Of a stretch of DNA of 64,000 nt, positions 35,787 to 45,490 are shown one piece after another. The position numbers and the translations under genes are program-made. The stretch's first letter is position 1. Each line of letters opens with the position of its first letter. A model generated the notes under the pieces. It made no database searches. It saw only the letters and a list, made by a program, of their open reading frames with translations, and was not told where the DNA came from. The stretch comes from an uncultured Prevotellaceae bacterium (GTDB taxonomy: Bacteria > Bacteroidota > Bacteroidia > Bacteroidales > Bacteroidaceae), in NCBI GenBank assembly GCA_902776545.1, contig CACYQO010000006.1, positions 1 to 64,000 of the forward strand, given 5' to 3'.

Positions 35787-37716
35787 CGTATTCCTCTACA
35801 CAACGGGTGAGGGCTGCGGGATTTCCCATATCGAACATCCGTCCCTTCAGTCTGACACCCATCATACCACTTCTTTGACGGACGGCCTCGAGGGCAGATG
35901 TGAGTTCTATCTCGCTGACGTGGTCTCCGTCAATTTCTTTCTGCATAATATCCTCGTGCAGCTGGGAAAACACCTCCGGCGTGAGGATATACTGTCCAAA
36001 CACGCTATAATACTCTTTCTCCCCTTGCTTGTTACGGACGCCCAGGAACTCCTCGGCATAGCTGGATTTAGGTTTCTCATGCATGATGTCGACATTGAGG
36101 ATGGTGTTTTCCTTGTCCTCCCAAACGCCATGAAGAATACCATAATGGCTCACATCCGACAACGGGATGCTATGGATGCTGACCATCAGGGAGTTATAGC
36201 TTTCATATTCTTCGATGAGTTGCAGGGCACAGGGTTTGTTGGAGTCGCTGCGGTAGATGGTGTCGCCCAGGAGGAGCAGTACGGGCTCGTTGCGGGTGAA
36301 CTGTGCCGCCTGATAGACCGCATGACCGAAACCACGCTTCTCTCGCTGATAGACATAATGCAGACGCTTGCCGATATCGAGGATGTGGTTCTCGTACTCC
36401 TGTGCCTCAGGATTCAGCTTGCGGAGATGCTCGTCGGAGAGCGGGCGTTCGAAGTAGTCGGCATACTGCTGACGTTCCTCTTCAGAGCCCAGCACCAGAC
36501 AGATTTCCTCGATGCCGCTCTTCACCAATTCCTCCAGGAGGATAAGGATCACGGGACGCACCATACCGTCAGGACACGGGATGGGGAAGAAATCTTTCTT
36601 CAAGGCACGGGTGGCAGGGTAAAGACGCGTGCCGAAGCCAGCCACGGGGATGATGGCACGACGTACCGTGTGGACGGGTTTCAGTGTGAGAGGATAGGCC
36701 TTCATGCCGTGGTCGTTGAGATAGGCTATCAACTGCTGCTGAGCCTCAGCACTACGGGCCAGGAACTGCACAGAGCCGTCACCATGGGAACCGACGCCCT
36801 TGCCACCCCAAACGAGAGGTTGGATATCAGGATTCTGAAGTACACTGTGGAGCTTGGGTGAATGGAGAGCCGGTGACATCGGCACCACCTTCTCGTCGAA
36901 GAGGGCTTCCGCCTCCGTCATCAGACGACCCAAGGACTCTGCATCACCCTCCGCCATATACTGGATGGCACGATCGACGATGTCGAGGTTCTGCTGTCCT
37001 AATGCCTCGTGCTCTGCACGGTCGGCATCGGTCGTGGGGAAAGGATAGGCCTTGTTCAGGTCGGAGAGGATCCTGATGGTGTCCTTCTCGGCACAGAGAT
37101 CGGCAAAGACCCAGTAGAGGTGTTTCTTCACATTGAGAGAACGCACCTCTATCTCATCGCCGTCGAAGGTCATGAGGTTCGGCTTCACGCCAAAGGCACA
37201 AGCCTGATCCAAACGTCCACAGCGGCTACTGGTCCGCAACTCCCCCACATAGGCGATGTTCATCTCGCCAAGGGTGTTCAGATTCAGATTATATAATAAA
37301 TTGAACGCGCGTGCGACGAGGACACAGATAGCAGCAGAACTGGAGAGGCCGCTCTTCATCGGGAGCGTCATCGACGTGATGCGGATGCGCACACCACCCA
37401 CTTTGTACCACTCGAGCATATAGGAGGCCACACCGGCACAGTAGCAGAAGAACGACCCTGACTTCGCAATGCGCTTCAGTTCAGACTCGTCCATCCGACA
37501 GGAGAAATCCTGCCATATACCCTCTATCTCCGGTGCTTCGCTATAAAGTTCAAAGATGCTGGATTTCTCGACTTCGGCATAGATACCTTGTTCAATACCC
37601 GTCACGATGGCGGCACCTGGAGCGATGTCGGCATTCATCGTACGATAATGACCAGCCCAGTCAGTATGCTCACCAAAGAGGCACAGACGCCCCGGAACAA
37701 ATAGTTTTATCATCAT
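35779..37716 (-). CDS. GHMP sugar kinase fused to GalU-like nucleotidyltransferase
   Basis: About 645 residues from the double ATG at 37711-37716. Residues 1-335 are a GHMP kinase: [17 protein letters not shown] (substrate loop as in galactokinase, arabinokinase and glucuronokinase), KSGLSSSAA (ATP loop). Residues from about 351 on are a sugar-1-phosphate nucleotidyltransferase: [20 protein letters not shown], as in GalU. One protein could thus phosphorylate a free sugar at C1 and activate it to an NDP-sugar, like the fucose salvage enzyme FKP but with the domains in the reverse order. The sugar is not readable. A -7 box precedes it. Confidence 0.82.
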   Translation of the reverse strand: MMIKLFVPGRLCLFGEHTDWAGHYRTMNADIAPGAAIVTGIEQGIYAEVEKSSIFELYSEAPEIEGIWQDFSCRMDESELKRIAKSGSFFCYCAGVASYMLEWYKVGGVRIRITSMTLPMKSGLSSSAAICVLVARAFNLLYNLNLNTLGEMNIAYVGELRTSSRCGRLDQACAFGVKPNLMTFDGDEIEVRSLNVKKHLYWVFADLCAEKDTIRILSDLNKAYPFPTTDADRAEHEALGQQNLDIVDRAIQYMAEGDAESLGRLMTEAEALFDEKVVPMSPALHSPKLHSVLQNPDIQPLVWGGKGVGSHGDGSVQFLARSAEAQQQLIAYLNDHGMKAYPLTLKPVHTVRRAIIPVAGFGTRLYPATRALKKDFFPIPCPDGMVRPVILILLEELVKSGIEEICLVLGSEEERQQYADYFERPLSDEHLRKLNPEAQEYENHILDIGKRLHYVYQREKRGFGHAVYQAAQFTRNEPVLLLLGDTIYRSDSNKPCALQLIEEYESYNSLMVSIHSIPLSDVSHYGILHGVWEDKENTILNVDIMHEKPKSSYAEEFLGVRNKQGEKEYYSVFGQYILTPEVFSQLHEDIMQKEIDGDHVSEIELTSALEAVRQRSGMMGVRLKGRMFDMGNPAALTRCVEEYAI

Positions 37717-37736
37717 TATAGTTGTTTTTATTAGTG

Positions 37737-37744
37737 CAAAGTTA
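37737..37744 (-). promoter_or_regulatory. -7 box TAACTTTG of the kinase-transferase gene
   Basis: Minus-strand TAACTTTG 20 bases before the start; a half spacer repeat (GCCACAGATTACACAGATTT, 37754-37773) follows. Confidence 0.6.
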
Positions 37745-37826
37745 GCAAAAAAAGCCACAGATTACACAGATTTATGAAAGAAAAGAACTGAAAATGCACG
37801 ATTTTTGATATTTTTTTGCAATTTTG

Positions 37827-37858
37827 TTTGGTCGTTTCAGCTAAAATGCCTACTTTTG
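37827..37858 (+). promoter_or_regulatory. Complete Bacteroidetes promoter of the sigma factor gene
   Basis: TTTG at 37827-37830, 20 bases, then TACTTTTG at 37851-37858: both -33 and -7 elements at the standard spacing. The ATG is 81 bases downstream, leaving a long A/T-rich leader. Confidence 0.75.
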
Positions 37859-37939
37859 CCCCGAAAATATTAACAATTAAAAAGATTATTGCCTATCGAA
37901 ACAAACTTTACTCAAATACGATTAAAATAAAAATAGTAT

Positions 37940-38536
37940 ATGAGTACTTTAGAAAGTATGACCGACGAAGAGTTGGCATTATCTTACATCAATGGCAATA
38001 ACCGAGCATTTGATGAGTTACTTTCAAGGAGTCAGGAAAAAATCTTCAGCTATATCATCTATATAGTGAAGGATGAGCATTTGGCCAATGACCTGTTCCA
38101 GGAGACGTTCCTGAAAGCAATCACGAAAATGCAGAGTGGCAGATATACAGACTCAGGTAAATTCTTCTGGTGGTTGACACGTGTGGCCCACAATGTCATC
38201 ATCGACTATTACCGTGCCCAAAAGAGCCGTCATATCGTGGAGCCCACGAAGGACAACGACCTCTCGAACCTGAACAGCAATTCGGTGATGGACGCCTGTC
38301 GCGAAAGTGAGATGGCCAATGCCCAGGTGCTGCGCGACGTGAAGAAACTGATGGAAGCCCTGCCTGAACAGCAGCGCGAGGTGGTCTTTATGAGATACTA
38401 CCAGGAGCTGTCGTTCAAGGAGATTGCGAAGATCACAGGTGTGAGCATCAATACGTCATTGGGACGCATGCGCTACGCCCTCATCAACCTGAGGAAACTG
38501 ACCCATCAGCACGGGGTAAATCTCGTGTTGGAATGA
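37940..38536 (+). CDS. ECF-type RNA polymerase sigma factor
   Basis: 198 residues: region 2 (DELLSRSQEKIFSYIIYIVK, ANDLFQETFLKA) and region 4 (LPEQQREVVFMRYYQELSFK, EIAKITGVSINTSLGRMRYAL). No anti-sigma gene follows; the next gene is convergent rpe, so control is not by an adjacent anti-sigma. Similar stand-alone factors in Bacteroidales act in stress responses, but the target genes cannot be inferred here. Confidence 0.92.
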   Translation: MSTLESMTDEELALSYINGNNRAFDELLSRSQEKIFSYIIYIVKDEHLANDLFQETFLKAITKMQSGRYTDSGKFFWWLTRVAHNVIIDYYRAQKSRHIVEPTKDNDLSNLNSNSVMDACRESEMANAQVLRDVKKLMEALPEQQREVVFMRYYQELSFKEIAKITGVSINTSLGRMRYALINLRKLTHQHGVNLVLE

Positions 38537-38548
38537 GCCACATATTAC

Positions 38549-38648
38549 AGCCACAGATTACACAGATTTACACAGAATTATTGATTTTCACAGAGTTCTT
38601 TATCTGTGTTAATCTTATTCTCTGTGTAAATCTGTGTAATCTGTGGCT
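38549..38648. repeat. Intergenic hairpin, CACAGATTA type, with extra tandem units
   Basis: Left arm 38549-38577 pairs with 38618-38648; two more AATCTGTGGCTGT units follow to 38674, touching the rpe stop codon. It lies between convergent genes and could serve as a terminator. Confidence 0.85.
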
Positions 38649-38672
38649 GTAATCTGTGGCTGTAATCTGTGG

Positions 38673-39320
38673 CTATAAATTGCGGAGATCGTGGATGACC
38701 TGCTCGGGGTTGGGAGCGTTGAAGACATAGCTGCCACTGACGAGCACATCGACACCAGCAGCCACTAAGCGGGGAGCCGTCTCGCCCTGCACACCACCAT
38801 CCACCTCTATCAATGTCTGACAGCCTTTCCTGTCGATCATCTCGCGGAGACGCTTCACCTTGTCGATGGTGTTCTCGATGAACTTCTGTCCACCAAAGCC
38901 GGGATTGACACTCATCAGCAGTACCATCTCCACGTCGCCGAGGATATCCTCAAGCACAGAGACGGGGGTGGAGGGATTGAGTGTGACACCAGCCTTCATA
39001 CCTGCATTGTGGATCTCCTGAACGGTGCGGTGCAGATGGACGGAGGCCTCATAGTGGACGTTCATCATCATCGCGCCAAGTTTGGCGGTCTGCTGGATGT
39101 AACGTTCGGGACGCTCAATCATGTAATGCACGTCGAGGGGTTTCTTACAGGCCTTCGCCACCGCCTCGAGGACGGGAAAGCCGAAGGAGATGTTGGGGAC
39201 GAAAGAGCCGTCCATCACGTCGAGGTGAAGCCAGTCTGCCTCACTGCGGTTGATCATGTCGATGTCGCGGTCGAGATGGAGAAAGTCGGCGGCGAGTAAG
39301 GAGGGTGATACTATTGCCAT
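38673..39320 (-). CDS. rpe: Ribulose-phosphate 3-epimerase
   Basis: 215 residues, TIM barrel with IVSPSLLAADFLHL, HLDVMDGSFVPNISFG (metal His and Asp), SVNPGFGGQKF and EVDGGVQ. Pentose phosphate pathway. It starts 7 bases after a 38-residue ORF, so the two may be translationally coupled. Confidence 0.96.
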   Translation of the reverse strand: MAIVSPSLLAADFLHLDRDIDMINRSEADWLHLDVMDGSFVPNISFGFPVLEAVAKACKKPLDVHYMIERPERYIQQTAKLGAMMMNVHYEASVHLHRTVQEIHNAGMKAGVTLNPSTPVSVLEDILGDVEMVLLMSVNPGFGGQKFIENTIDKVKRLREMIDRKGCQTLIEVDGGVQGETAPRLVAAGVDVLVSGSYVFNAPNPEQVIHDLRNL

Positions 39321-39327
39321 AATCCTT

Positions 39328-39444
39328 TCAATTCAGGCACAGGGCCTGTTTGTTGTTGTTTACACGGAAGGTGTAGGCGTACTGCCGGATGATGTCGAGC
39401 GTCTGCTCACTGGGTTTAAACGATTCTGGAGTAAAATGCTTCAT
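39328..39444 (-). CDS. 38-residue small protein upstream of rpe
   Basis: Reads MKHFTPESFKPSEQTLDIIR then a short basic/polar end (QYAYTFRVNN...) and TGA, 7 bases before the rpe start. The phrase PSxxTLDxIRQ-A resembles small conserved Bacteroidales proteins of unknown role. Its coding quality and coupling to rpe support it; too short for domain assignment. It could also be a leader peptide. Confidence 0.55.
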   Translation of the reverse strand: MKHFTPESFKPSEQTLDIIRQYAYTFRVNNNKQALCLN

Positions 39445-39530
39445 AGGCAAATTAATTTTAAAACACGGATTATATGGATTATATAGAGTCCATTTTAATT
39501 CTCATTCTACTATAGAAACGCAAACACCTA

Positions 39531-40508
39531 TTACTTTATTATATAATTCTCAAAATTTTTATTTCCATTCAAAAAATCCCGTGATGACATCCGTTTCTTA
39601 CCAGCCAGCTGAAGCTCATCTATCTGAAGCAGGAAGTCGGCCGTCGTGATATAGAGCATGCCCTTATAGATGACGATCATCCCAGGACGCATACCAACGT
39701 TTTTCTGTGTCTTGGTGGTCTTAAAGATCTTCAGGTCAACGATCTTACCGTCAGGACCCATCAGCGATGTCCAAGCACCAGGATAAGGACTCAGGCCCCG
39801 GATGAAGTCATAGATACGTTTGCAGGGACGGTCCCAGTTGATTTCACAAGTGTTCTTGAAAAGCTTCGGGGCATCATAGAGACGACTGAACTTTCCTTCC
39901 AGTTCCTCCTGCGGGATACTTTCCGGATGACCATCAGCAGCGATGATCTTCTCAAGAGTCTCCAGACAGATGTCTGCTCCAAGGTGCATCAGACCGTCAT
40001 AGACGTATTCCACATCTGCCTCATCGGGAATATCGAAAGGCTTCTGCATGATGATACGACCGGTGTCGATTTCCTTGTCCAGAAAGAATGTTGTGACACC
40101 CGTCTGCGTTTCACCGTTGATGACGGCCCAGTTGATGGGAGCGGCGCCACGATACTGAGGTAACAAGGCTGCATGAACATTGAAAGTGCCGTATGCCGGC
40201 ATATCCCATACGATTTCCGGCAGCATCCGGAAAGCCACGACCACCTGGAGATTGGCCTTATAGCTACGGAGTTCCTCGACGAAAACGGGGTCTTTCATCT
40301 TCTCAGGCTGCAGCACAGGGAGTTGATGTTCCAAGGCAAACTTCTTCACCTCCGATGGCTGTACCTCCGTCTGATGACGGCCTACGGCCTTATCCGGCTG
40401 CGTCACCACCGCCACCACGTTATACTCGTTCTCCACCAGCGCCTTCAGCGTTTCCACCGCAAACTCCGGCGTCCCCATAAACACGATACGTAAATCCTCT
40501 TTCTTCAT
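39531..40508 (-). CDS. fmt: Methionyl-tRNA formyltransferase
   Basis: 325 residues with RIVFMGTPEFAVETL, the formyl-folate site HAALLPQYRGAAPINWA and DTGRIIMQKPF. It formylates initiator Met-tRNA. The spacer after it holds a half hairpin (39463-39485). Confidence 0.96.
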   Translation of the reverse strand: MKKEDLRIVFMGTPEFAVETLKALVENEYNVVAVVTQPDKAVGRHQTEVQPSEVKKFALEHQLPVLQPEKMKDPVFVEELRSYKANLQVVVAFRMLPEIVWDMPAYGTFNVHAALLPQYRGAAPINWAVINGETQTGVTTFFLDKEIDTGRIIMQKPFDIPDEADVEYVYDGLMHLGADICLETLEKIIAADGHPESIPQEELEGKFSRLYDAPKLFKNTCEINWDRPCKRIYDFIRGLSPYPGAWTSLMGPDGKIVDLKIFKTTKTQKNVGMRPGMIVIYKGMLYITTADFLLQIDELQLAGKKRMSSRDFLNGNKNFENYIIK

Positions 40509-40526
40509 CTTTACAAAATTTCTATA

Positions 40527-40847
40527 AACACGGATTATATGGATTATATGGAATTATGGTAGATATTGAAAAAACGTTTCTTTTCAAGAGACTCACTACC
40601 AAAATTGAAAAGGAGGCCAACCTCAAAACCTGTTGCTTTCAAGTAGTTAATAACCTGAGCCTCATGGATCTTCTGCAATTCAGAAACAGCCTCCATAAAA
40701 CCACATCCCAAATTACTATGCACTTCTAAAGCAGCACCTATCACTTGGAACGTCCGATCCTTATACTTCTTTATCGCTTCTTTGTACAACTGAGCTCTTT
40801 CAGAATTATCCATAATTATATTCCATATAATCCATATAATCCGTGTT
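40527..40847. mobile_element. GxxExxY gene remnant inside 28-base terminal inverted repeats
   Basis: Left AACACGGATTATATGGATTA... (40527-40559) and right (40810-40847) arms are identical as inverted repeats over 28 bases, then continue with TTATGG after a 5-base indel. The arms contain the start and stop codons of the gene they enclose. Arms are of the ACGGATTATA type used by empty hairpins at 24 and 26 kb. Confidence 0.8.
40544..40813 (-). pseudogene. GxxExxY protein with the nuclease core deleted
   Basis: 89 residues. The start (TFQVIGAALEVHSNLGCGFM, with GFMEAV in place of GxxExxY) and the end (INYLKATGFEVGLLFNFGS) match GxxExxY proteins (PDDEXK_3), but about 50 residues between them are missing, including the conserved Y-x-x-D and VELKAV active-site strands. 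The deletion kept the frame. The last codons (IYHNSI) are encoded by the inverted-repeat arm. Compare the intact copy at 45.1-45.5 kb. Confidence 0.8.
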
Positions 40848-40852
40848 AAATA

Positions 40853-42655
40853 TTAATCTTCGCTCATGTCCGCGACCATTTTGCGGTACATGGTGTAGAT
40901 ACGCTGGCGGGAGACGTAGCCCATGAGGCGGTTCTCGACATCGAAGACCGGCAACCAGTTGGCACCCGTTCTGTCGAAGGCCCGCATCACCTCGGCCATC
41001 GGCGTGGCATCACTCAGACGGGCCTTCGGTTCCGTCATCAGCTGGGAGGCTGTGAAATGATGATAGAGCTCGATACGGAATACGACATTACGGATCTTCA
41101 TAATGTCAATCTCACCCAACAGCATCCCAGCGGCATCAAGCACAGGCAACACGGTTGAGTGGCTGCGGCTGATCTTATGCACGATCTGTCCCAGTTCCAT
41201 ATCGGGTGTCACACTGAGATAATCACGTTCGACAACAGAGTCCAGATTCATCAATGTCAGCACAGCGTGGTCGGTATGATGCGTGAGCAACTTTCCCTGA
41301 CGGGCAAGACGAGAGCCATAAATGCTGTGGGGTTCGAAGATGATGATGGTGAGATAGGCGCAGACGCTGACGATCATCAGCGGCATGAACATCGTATAAC
41401 CGCCCGTGAGTTCTGCGATGAGGAATACACCCGTCAACGGGGCATGCATCACACCCGACATCACACCGGCCATTCCCAACAGGGCGAAGTTCTTCTCTGG
41501 CACATAGACACCGATCTGGTTGATATTCCAAAGCCGGGAGAAAAGGAAGCCTGCAAAGCATCCGATGAACAGCGAGGGTGCGAACGTACCACCACAGCCG
41601 CCACCGCCATTGGTAGCCGAAGTGGCCACTACCTTTGTCAGCAACACCAATGCAATAAAGGGTATCAACATAGTCCCCTGACCAGCAAACAACGAATTGT
41701 CCAGAATCTGGTTCCAGTCAGCTTCCGTCCGTCCATTCAGCAGAAGGTTGATGCTGCTGTAACCCTCGCCATAGAGAGCAGGAAACAGGAAGATCAGCAG
41801 GCTCAGCACCGTACCACCGATAGCCAGACGGATGTAAGGTTTATCCTTGAAACGGGCAAACACATCCTCACAGGCACCCATCATCCGAATGAAATAGAGC
41901 GAAACCAGTCCGCAGGTGATGCCCAACAACACACAAGCCGGTATCCGCTGTACCGACCACATGCTATCGAGATGGAACGTGAACAGCGCCGCATCGCCAC
42001 TAAATATATAGATGAAGCAGGTGGCTGTCACACAAGAAACAAGGATCGGCAACAGTGCCGACATCGTCATATCGATCATCAGCACCTCCAATGTAAACAC
42101 CAGTCCGGCTATCGGGGCCTTGAAAATGCCGGCAATAGCACCAGCCGCTCCACAGCCCACGAGCGTCATCAACATCTTCCGGTCCATGTGGAACAGTTTG
42201 CCGAGGTTCGAACCGATAGCTGATCCCGTCAACACAATAGGAGCCTCTGCTCCCACAGAGCCACCAAAGCCGATGGTGATGGCCGAGGCGATGACCGACG
42301 ACCAGCAGTTGTGGGACTTCAGTCTCGACTTGTTCGACGAGATGGCATAAAGGATACGGGTGATACCGTGAGAGATATTGTCCTTGACGATATATCGGAC
42401 GAACAGAGACGTCAGATAGATACCTACAACGGGATAGACCAGATAAAGCCAGTTGGCGCCCGTACGGTCGAAGGAACTGGTAAGGAGATATACGATCTGG
42501 TTGATGATCCAATGGAGCACAAAGGCCGCCACAGCCGCGAAGAAACCGACAATCAGCGCGAGGATGATCATAAACATCTTCTCGCTGATATGCTCCACCC
42601 GCCATTCGTGCAGCCGCTGGAGCCACTTCGGTCGTCTATCGTTTACTGCTTCCAT
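40853..42655 (-). CDS. ClC-type chloride channel/antiporter with CBS domains
   Basis: 600 residues: about ten membrane helices (residues 30-440) with the ClC selectivity motifs (GFGGSVGAEAPIVL, with the gating glutamate; GGGGCGGTFAPSLFIG) and two CBS domains at the C-terminus (about 470-590; DMELGQIVHKISRSHSTVLP, DATPMAEVMRAFDRTGANWL) that may sense adenine nucleotides. Cl-/H+ exchange or channel; the family does not let me decide. Confidence 0.93.
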   Translation of the reverse strand: MEAVNDRRPKWLQRLHEWRVEHISEKMFMIILALIVGFFAAVAAFVLHWIINQIVYLLTSSFDRTGANWLYLVYPVVGIYLTSLFVRYIVKDNISHGITRILYAISSNKSRLKSHNCWSSVIASAITIGFGGSVGAEAPIVLTGSAIGSNLGKLFHMDRKMLMTLVGCGAAGAIAGIFKAPIAGLVFTLEVLMIDMTMSALLPILVSCVTATCFIYIFSGDAALFTFHLDSMWSVQRIPACVLLGITCGLVSLYFIRMMGACEDVFARFKDKPYIRLAIGGTVLSLLIFLFPALYGEGYSSINLLLNGRTEADWNQILDNSLFAGQGTMLIPFIALVLLTKVVATSATNGGGGCGGTFAPSLFIGCFAGFLFSRLWNINQIGVYVPEKNFALLGMAGVMSGVMHAPLTGVFLIAELTGGYTMFMPLMIVSVCAYLTIIIFEPHSIYGSRLARQGKLLTHHTDHAVLTLMNLDSVVERDYLSVTPDMELGQIVHKISRSHSTVLPVLDAAGMLLGEIDIMKIRNVVFRIELYHHFTASQLMTEPKARLSDATPMAEVMRAFDRTGANWLPVFDVENRLMGYVSRQRIYTMYRKMVADMSED

Positions 42656-42667
42656 TCTTTTTCTTTT

Positions 42668-42757
42668 GGCACGAATTTCACGAATTTACGCGAATTTATT
42701 TTTCACGCGGTTTGTTGTTCGGTTTAATTATTCGTGTTAATTCGTGTAATTCGTGCC
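42668..42757. repeat. Intergenic hairpin, GGCACGAATT type (empty)
   Basis: Left arm GGCACGAATTTCACGAATTT (from 42668) pairs with the right arm ending AATTCGTGCC at 42757 around a 29-base loop. No gene inside. Confidence 0.88.
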
Positions 42758-42765
42758 TTATACAT

Positions 42766-43347
42766 TCATTTCCTTATTATTATCACTTCACCGTTCTCTT
42801 TCAGTTTGATGATGCTCGACGGGGTATGGGGCTTATGCTCCTGACGGCGGCTCCAGCACACATAATCCACAGCCTCCAGAATCCGAGGATCGATATCACA
42901 GTAGTTCTGTGCCGCTGACTCTCCGCTGATGTTCGCAGAGGTCGAGACGATGGCCTTCTGGAAACGGAAGCAGAGTTCCTTCGAGAAGGGCTCGTTGGTG
43001 ATGCGGATTCCCACACTGCCATCATCGGCAATCAGGTTCTCCGCCAGATTGATAGCACCGTCAAGGATGAGCGTCGTCGGCTTGGCATCACTTTCTTTCA
43101 AGCTGTCGATAAGCTGCCAGGCGACATCGGGGACATTCCTGAAATAGCGTTGCATACGGGCATCACTATCCACCAGACAGATGAGTGCCTTCGAGTCGTC
43201 ACGCTGCTTGATGGCATACACCCGCTTCACGGCCTCGGCATTCGTGGCGTCACAACCGATACCCCAGACGGTGTCCGTCGGATAGAGGATCACCCCACCC
43301 TTCCGCATCGTCTCGACTGCATTACGTATATCTTCTTCTAACTTCAT
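42766..43347 (-). CDS. tsaC: YrdC/Sua5-family L-threonylcarbamoyl-AMP synthase
   Basis: 193 residues with KGGVILYPTDTVWGIGCDA, KRVYAIKQRDDSKALICLV and STSANISGE, the YrdC ATP/threonine site. First step of t6A tRNA modification. It lacks the extra Sua5 domain, so TsaC or the YciO paralogue are the options; TsaC is preferred. Confidence 0.87.
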   Translation of the reverse strand: MKLEEDIRNAVETMRKGGVILYPTDTVWGIGCDATNAEAVKRVYAIKQRDDSKALICLVDSDARMQRYFRNVPDVAWQLIDSLKESDAKPTTLILDGAINLAENLIADDGSVGIRITNEPFSKELCFRFQKAIVSTSANISGESAAQNYCDIDPRILEAVDYVCWSRRQEHKPHTPSSIIKLKENGEVIIIRK

Positions 43348-43361
43348 ATTCTTTTTCTTTT

Positions 43362-43436
43362 GGCACGAATTACGCGAATTTCACGAATTTTTTTCTGCGA
43401 TTACATTATTTCGTGTTAATTCGTGTAATTCGTGCC
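43362..43436. repeat. Intergenic hairpin, GGCACGAATT type (empty)
   Basis: Arms 43362-43390 and about 43409-43436; loop only 18 bases. Units CACGAATTA/CGCGAATTT. Confidence 0.88.
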
Positions 43437-43441
43437 TTAAA

Positions 43442-45031
43442 CTAAAATTCGCTGGTAAAGTGGAACTTGATATGTTTGAAGTCCTCCTGCGCCATCGAGA
43501 GCACATAACCAGAGTCAGCGAGGAACACATCACGGCCTTCTTTGTCCTTGGCCATATACTGATACTTGCGCTTCTTGAAGTTCTCCAACTCGGCATTGTC
43601 GTCACTCTCGATCCAACAGGCCTTATACAGATGTACAGGCTCCCAGCGGCACTTGGCATTGTACTCGTTCTCCAAGCGATACTGGATTACCTCGAACTGC
43701 AGCTGACCAACGGTGCCAATGATCTTACGGTTGTTGAACTGGTTGACGAACAACTGGGCCACGCCCTCGTCCATCAGCTGGTCGATACCCTTCTGCAACT
43801 GCTTCGACTTCATCGGGTCATCGTTCTCGATATATTTGAACAGTTCTGGCGAGAAGGAAGGCAACCCGCGGAAGTGCAGTTGTTCACCCTCCGTCAGGGT
43901 ATCACCTATTTTAAATATGCCACCCGTATCAGGCAGGCCTACGATATCTCCCGGCCACGCCTCATCAATGGTCGACTTACGCTGGGCCATAAACTGCGTG
44001 GGTGAGGTGAAGCGCATCGTCTTCCCCTGACGCACATGCAGATAAGGCTGGTTACGACGGAACTGACCGCTACACACCTTACAGAAAGCGATACACGAAC
44101 GGTGGTTGGGGTCGATATTGGCGGTAATCTTGAAGATGAAGCCTGTGAATTTGGGTTCCTCGGGCTGTACGTCGCGCTCCTCGGCTTTCGTCGGACGGGG
44201 CGAGGGGGCAATCTCCACGAAACAGTTCAGCAGTTCCTGCACACCGAAGTTATTCAGGGCCGAACCGAAGAACACAGGCGCCACCTCAGCGTTTCTATAT
44301 GTCTCGACATCGAATTCCGGATAGACACCATCGACGAGTTCCAGGTCCTCGCGCAGTTTCTGAGCATCCTGCTCCCCTACCCGTTTGTCGAGTTCCTCGC
44401 TGTCGATGTCCACTTCCACCTTCTCCGTCACACGCTGTTTATCGGGAGTGAAGAGGTCGAGTTTCTGCTCATAGATGTTATACACGCCCTTGAATTTCGC
44501 ACCCTGATTGATGGGCCACGACAGGGGACGTACGCTGATCTCCAGCTCTTGTTCGAGTTCGTCGAGCAGGTCGAATGGGTCGCGCCCCTCACGGTCCATC
44601 TTGTTGATGAAGATGATGACGGGGGTCTTACGCATACGGCAGACGGTCATCAGTTTGCGAGTCTGCGTCTCCACACCTTTCGCACCGTCCACCACGATGA
44701 TGGCTGAATCGACGGCCGTCAGCGTGCGGAAGGTATCCTCGGCAAAGTCCTGGTGACCCGGGGTATCGAGGATATTCACCTTATATTCAATGTCTGAGCC
44801 CTCGGGCTGGTAGTCGAACTCCATCACCGACGTACTCACCGAGATACCACGTTGTTTCTCGATGTCCATCCAGTCAGAGGTTGCCGTCTTCTTGATCTTG
44901 TTGTTCTTGACGGCACCGGCCACTTGTATCTGTCCACCGAACAGCAGGAACTTCTCTGTCAGCGTCGTCTTACCAGCATCCGGGTGCGATATAATCGCAA
45001 ATGTCCTTCTTCTATCTATCTCTTGATTCAT
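43442..45031 (-). CDS. prfC: Peptide chain release factor 3
   Basis: 529 residues, translational GTPase: G1 [14 protein letters not shown]3 [12 protein letters not shown]4 NKMDREGRD, and the RF3-specific C-terminal region ([20 protein letters not shown]). It recycles RF1/RF2 after termination. Confidence 0.96.
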   Translation of the reverse strand: MNQEIDRRRTFAIISHPDAGKTTLTEKFLLFGGQIQVAGAVKNNKIKKTATSDWMDIEKQRGISVSTSVMEFDYQPEGSDIEYKVNILDTPGHQDFAEDTFRTLTAVDSAIIVVDGAKGVETQTRKLMTVCRMRKTPVIIFINKMDREGRDPFDLLDELEQELEISVRPLSWPINQGAKFKGVYNIYEQKLDLFTPDKQRVTEKVEVDIDSEELDKRVGEQDAQKLREDLELVDGVYPEFDVETYRNAEVAPVFFGSALNNFGVQELLNCFVEIAPSPRPTKAEERDVQPEEPKFTGFIFKITANIDPNHRSCIAFCKVCSGQFRRNQPYLHVRQGKTMRFTSPTQFMAQRKSTIDEAWPGDIVGLPDTGGIFKIGDTLTEGEQLHFRGLPSFSPELFKYIENDDPMKSKQLQKGIDQLMDEGVAQLFVNQFNNRKIIGTVGQLQFEVIQYRLENEYNAKCRWEPVHLYKACWIESDDNAELENFKKRKYQYMAKDKEGRDVFLADSGYVLSMAQEDFKHIKFHFTSEF

Positions 45032-45045
45032 ACTTTCTTCTATTA

Positions 45046-45485
45046 GGCACGAATTACGCGAATTATCACGAATTATTTATATTTGTGTCCCTTTGTAAAC
45101 AATTTCCTTTTTACCTTTAATGAATGCCCAAAGTTAATAAGCAATCCTATTTCTTTGTGGCAAGCAACCAAATAATTAACCAATTGCCATTCATGTTCTG
45201 GTCGTAAATCAACTACAGCCTTCAATTCTACAATCACTTGATCTTCGACTATCATATCAGGGATATAATGTCCAACTACCTCACCTTTGTAAAACACATC
45301 GATTGGTTTCTGGCACTCACATCTCATTCCACGTTTTGTCAACTCTTTATAGAGCGCATTACCATATACAGCTTCCAAAAAACCAAAACCTAATTCTCGA
45401 TGAACTTCTTGAGCCGCACCAATAATCCTACTCGTATATTCGTCTTCAAACAACATGATTCGTGTTAATTCGTGAAATTCGTGCC
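45046..45485. mobile_element. Intact GxxExxY gene inside terminal inverted repeats
   Basis: Left arm GGCACGAATTACGCGAATTA... (45046-45073) and right arm 45458-45485 are inverted repeats matching at 25 of 28 bases. The enclosed gene runs from immediately beside one arm to within the end of the other. The arms are of the same GGCACGAATT type as three empty hairpins at 42.7, 43.4 and 46.4 kb. Confidence 0.8.
45073..45456 (-). CDS. GxxExxY protein (PDDEXK_3 nuclease fold), intact
   Basis: 127 residues: GFLEAVY (E28 of the name-giving motif), [11 protein letters not shown] (D67) and VIVELKAV (E77-x-K79), a full PD-(D/E)XK active-site set, then [19 protein letters not shown]. The family is abundant in Bacteroidetes; its activity is not established. 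The ATG abuts one arm of an inverted repeat and the stop lies beside the other. No promoter box is visible, so expression may depend on read-through from rmlD. Confidence 0.88.
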   Translation of the reverse strand: MLFEDEYTSRIIGAAQEVHRELGFGFLEAVYGNALYKELTKRGMRCECQKPIDVFYKGEVVGHYIPDMIVEDQVIVELKAVVDLRPEHEWQLVNYLVACHKEIGLLINFGHSLKVKRKLFTKGHKYK

Positions 45486-45490
45486 AAAAA

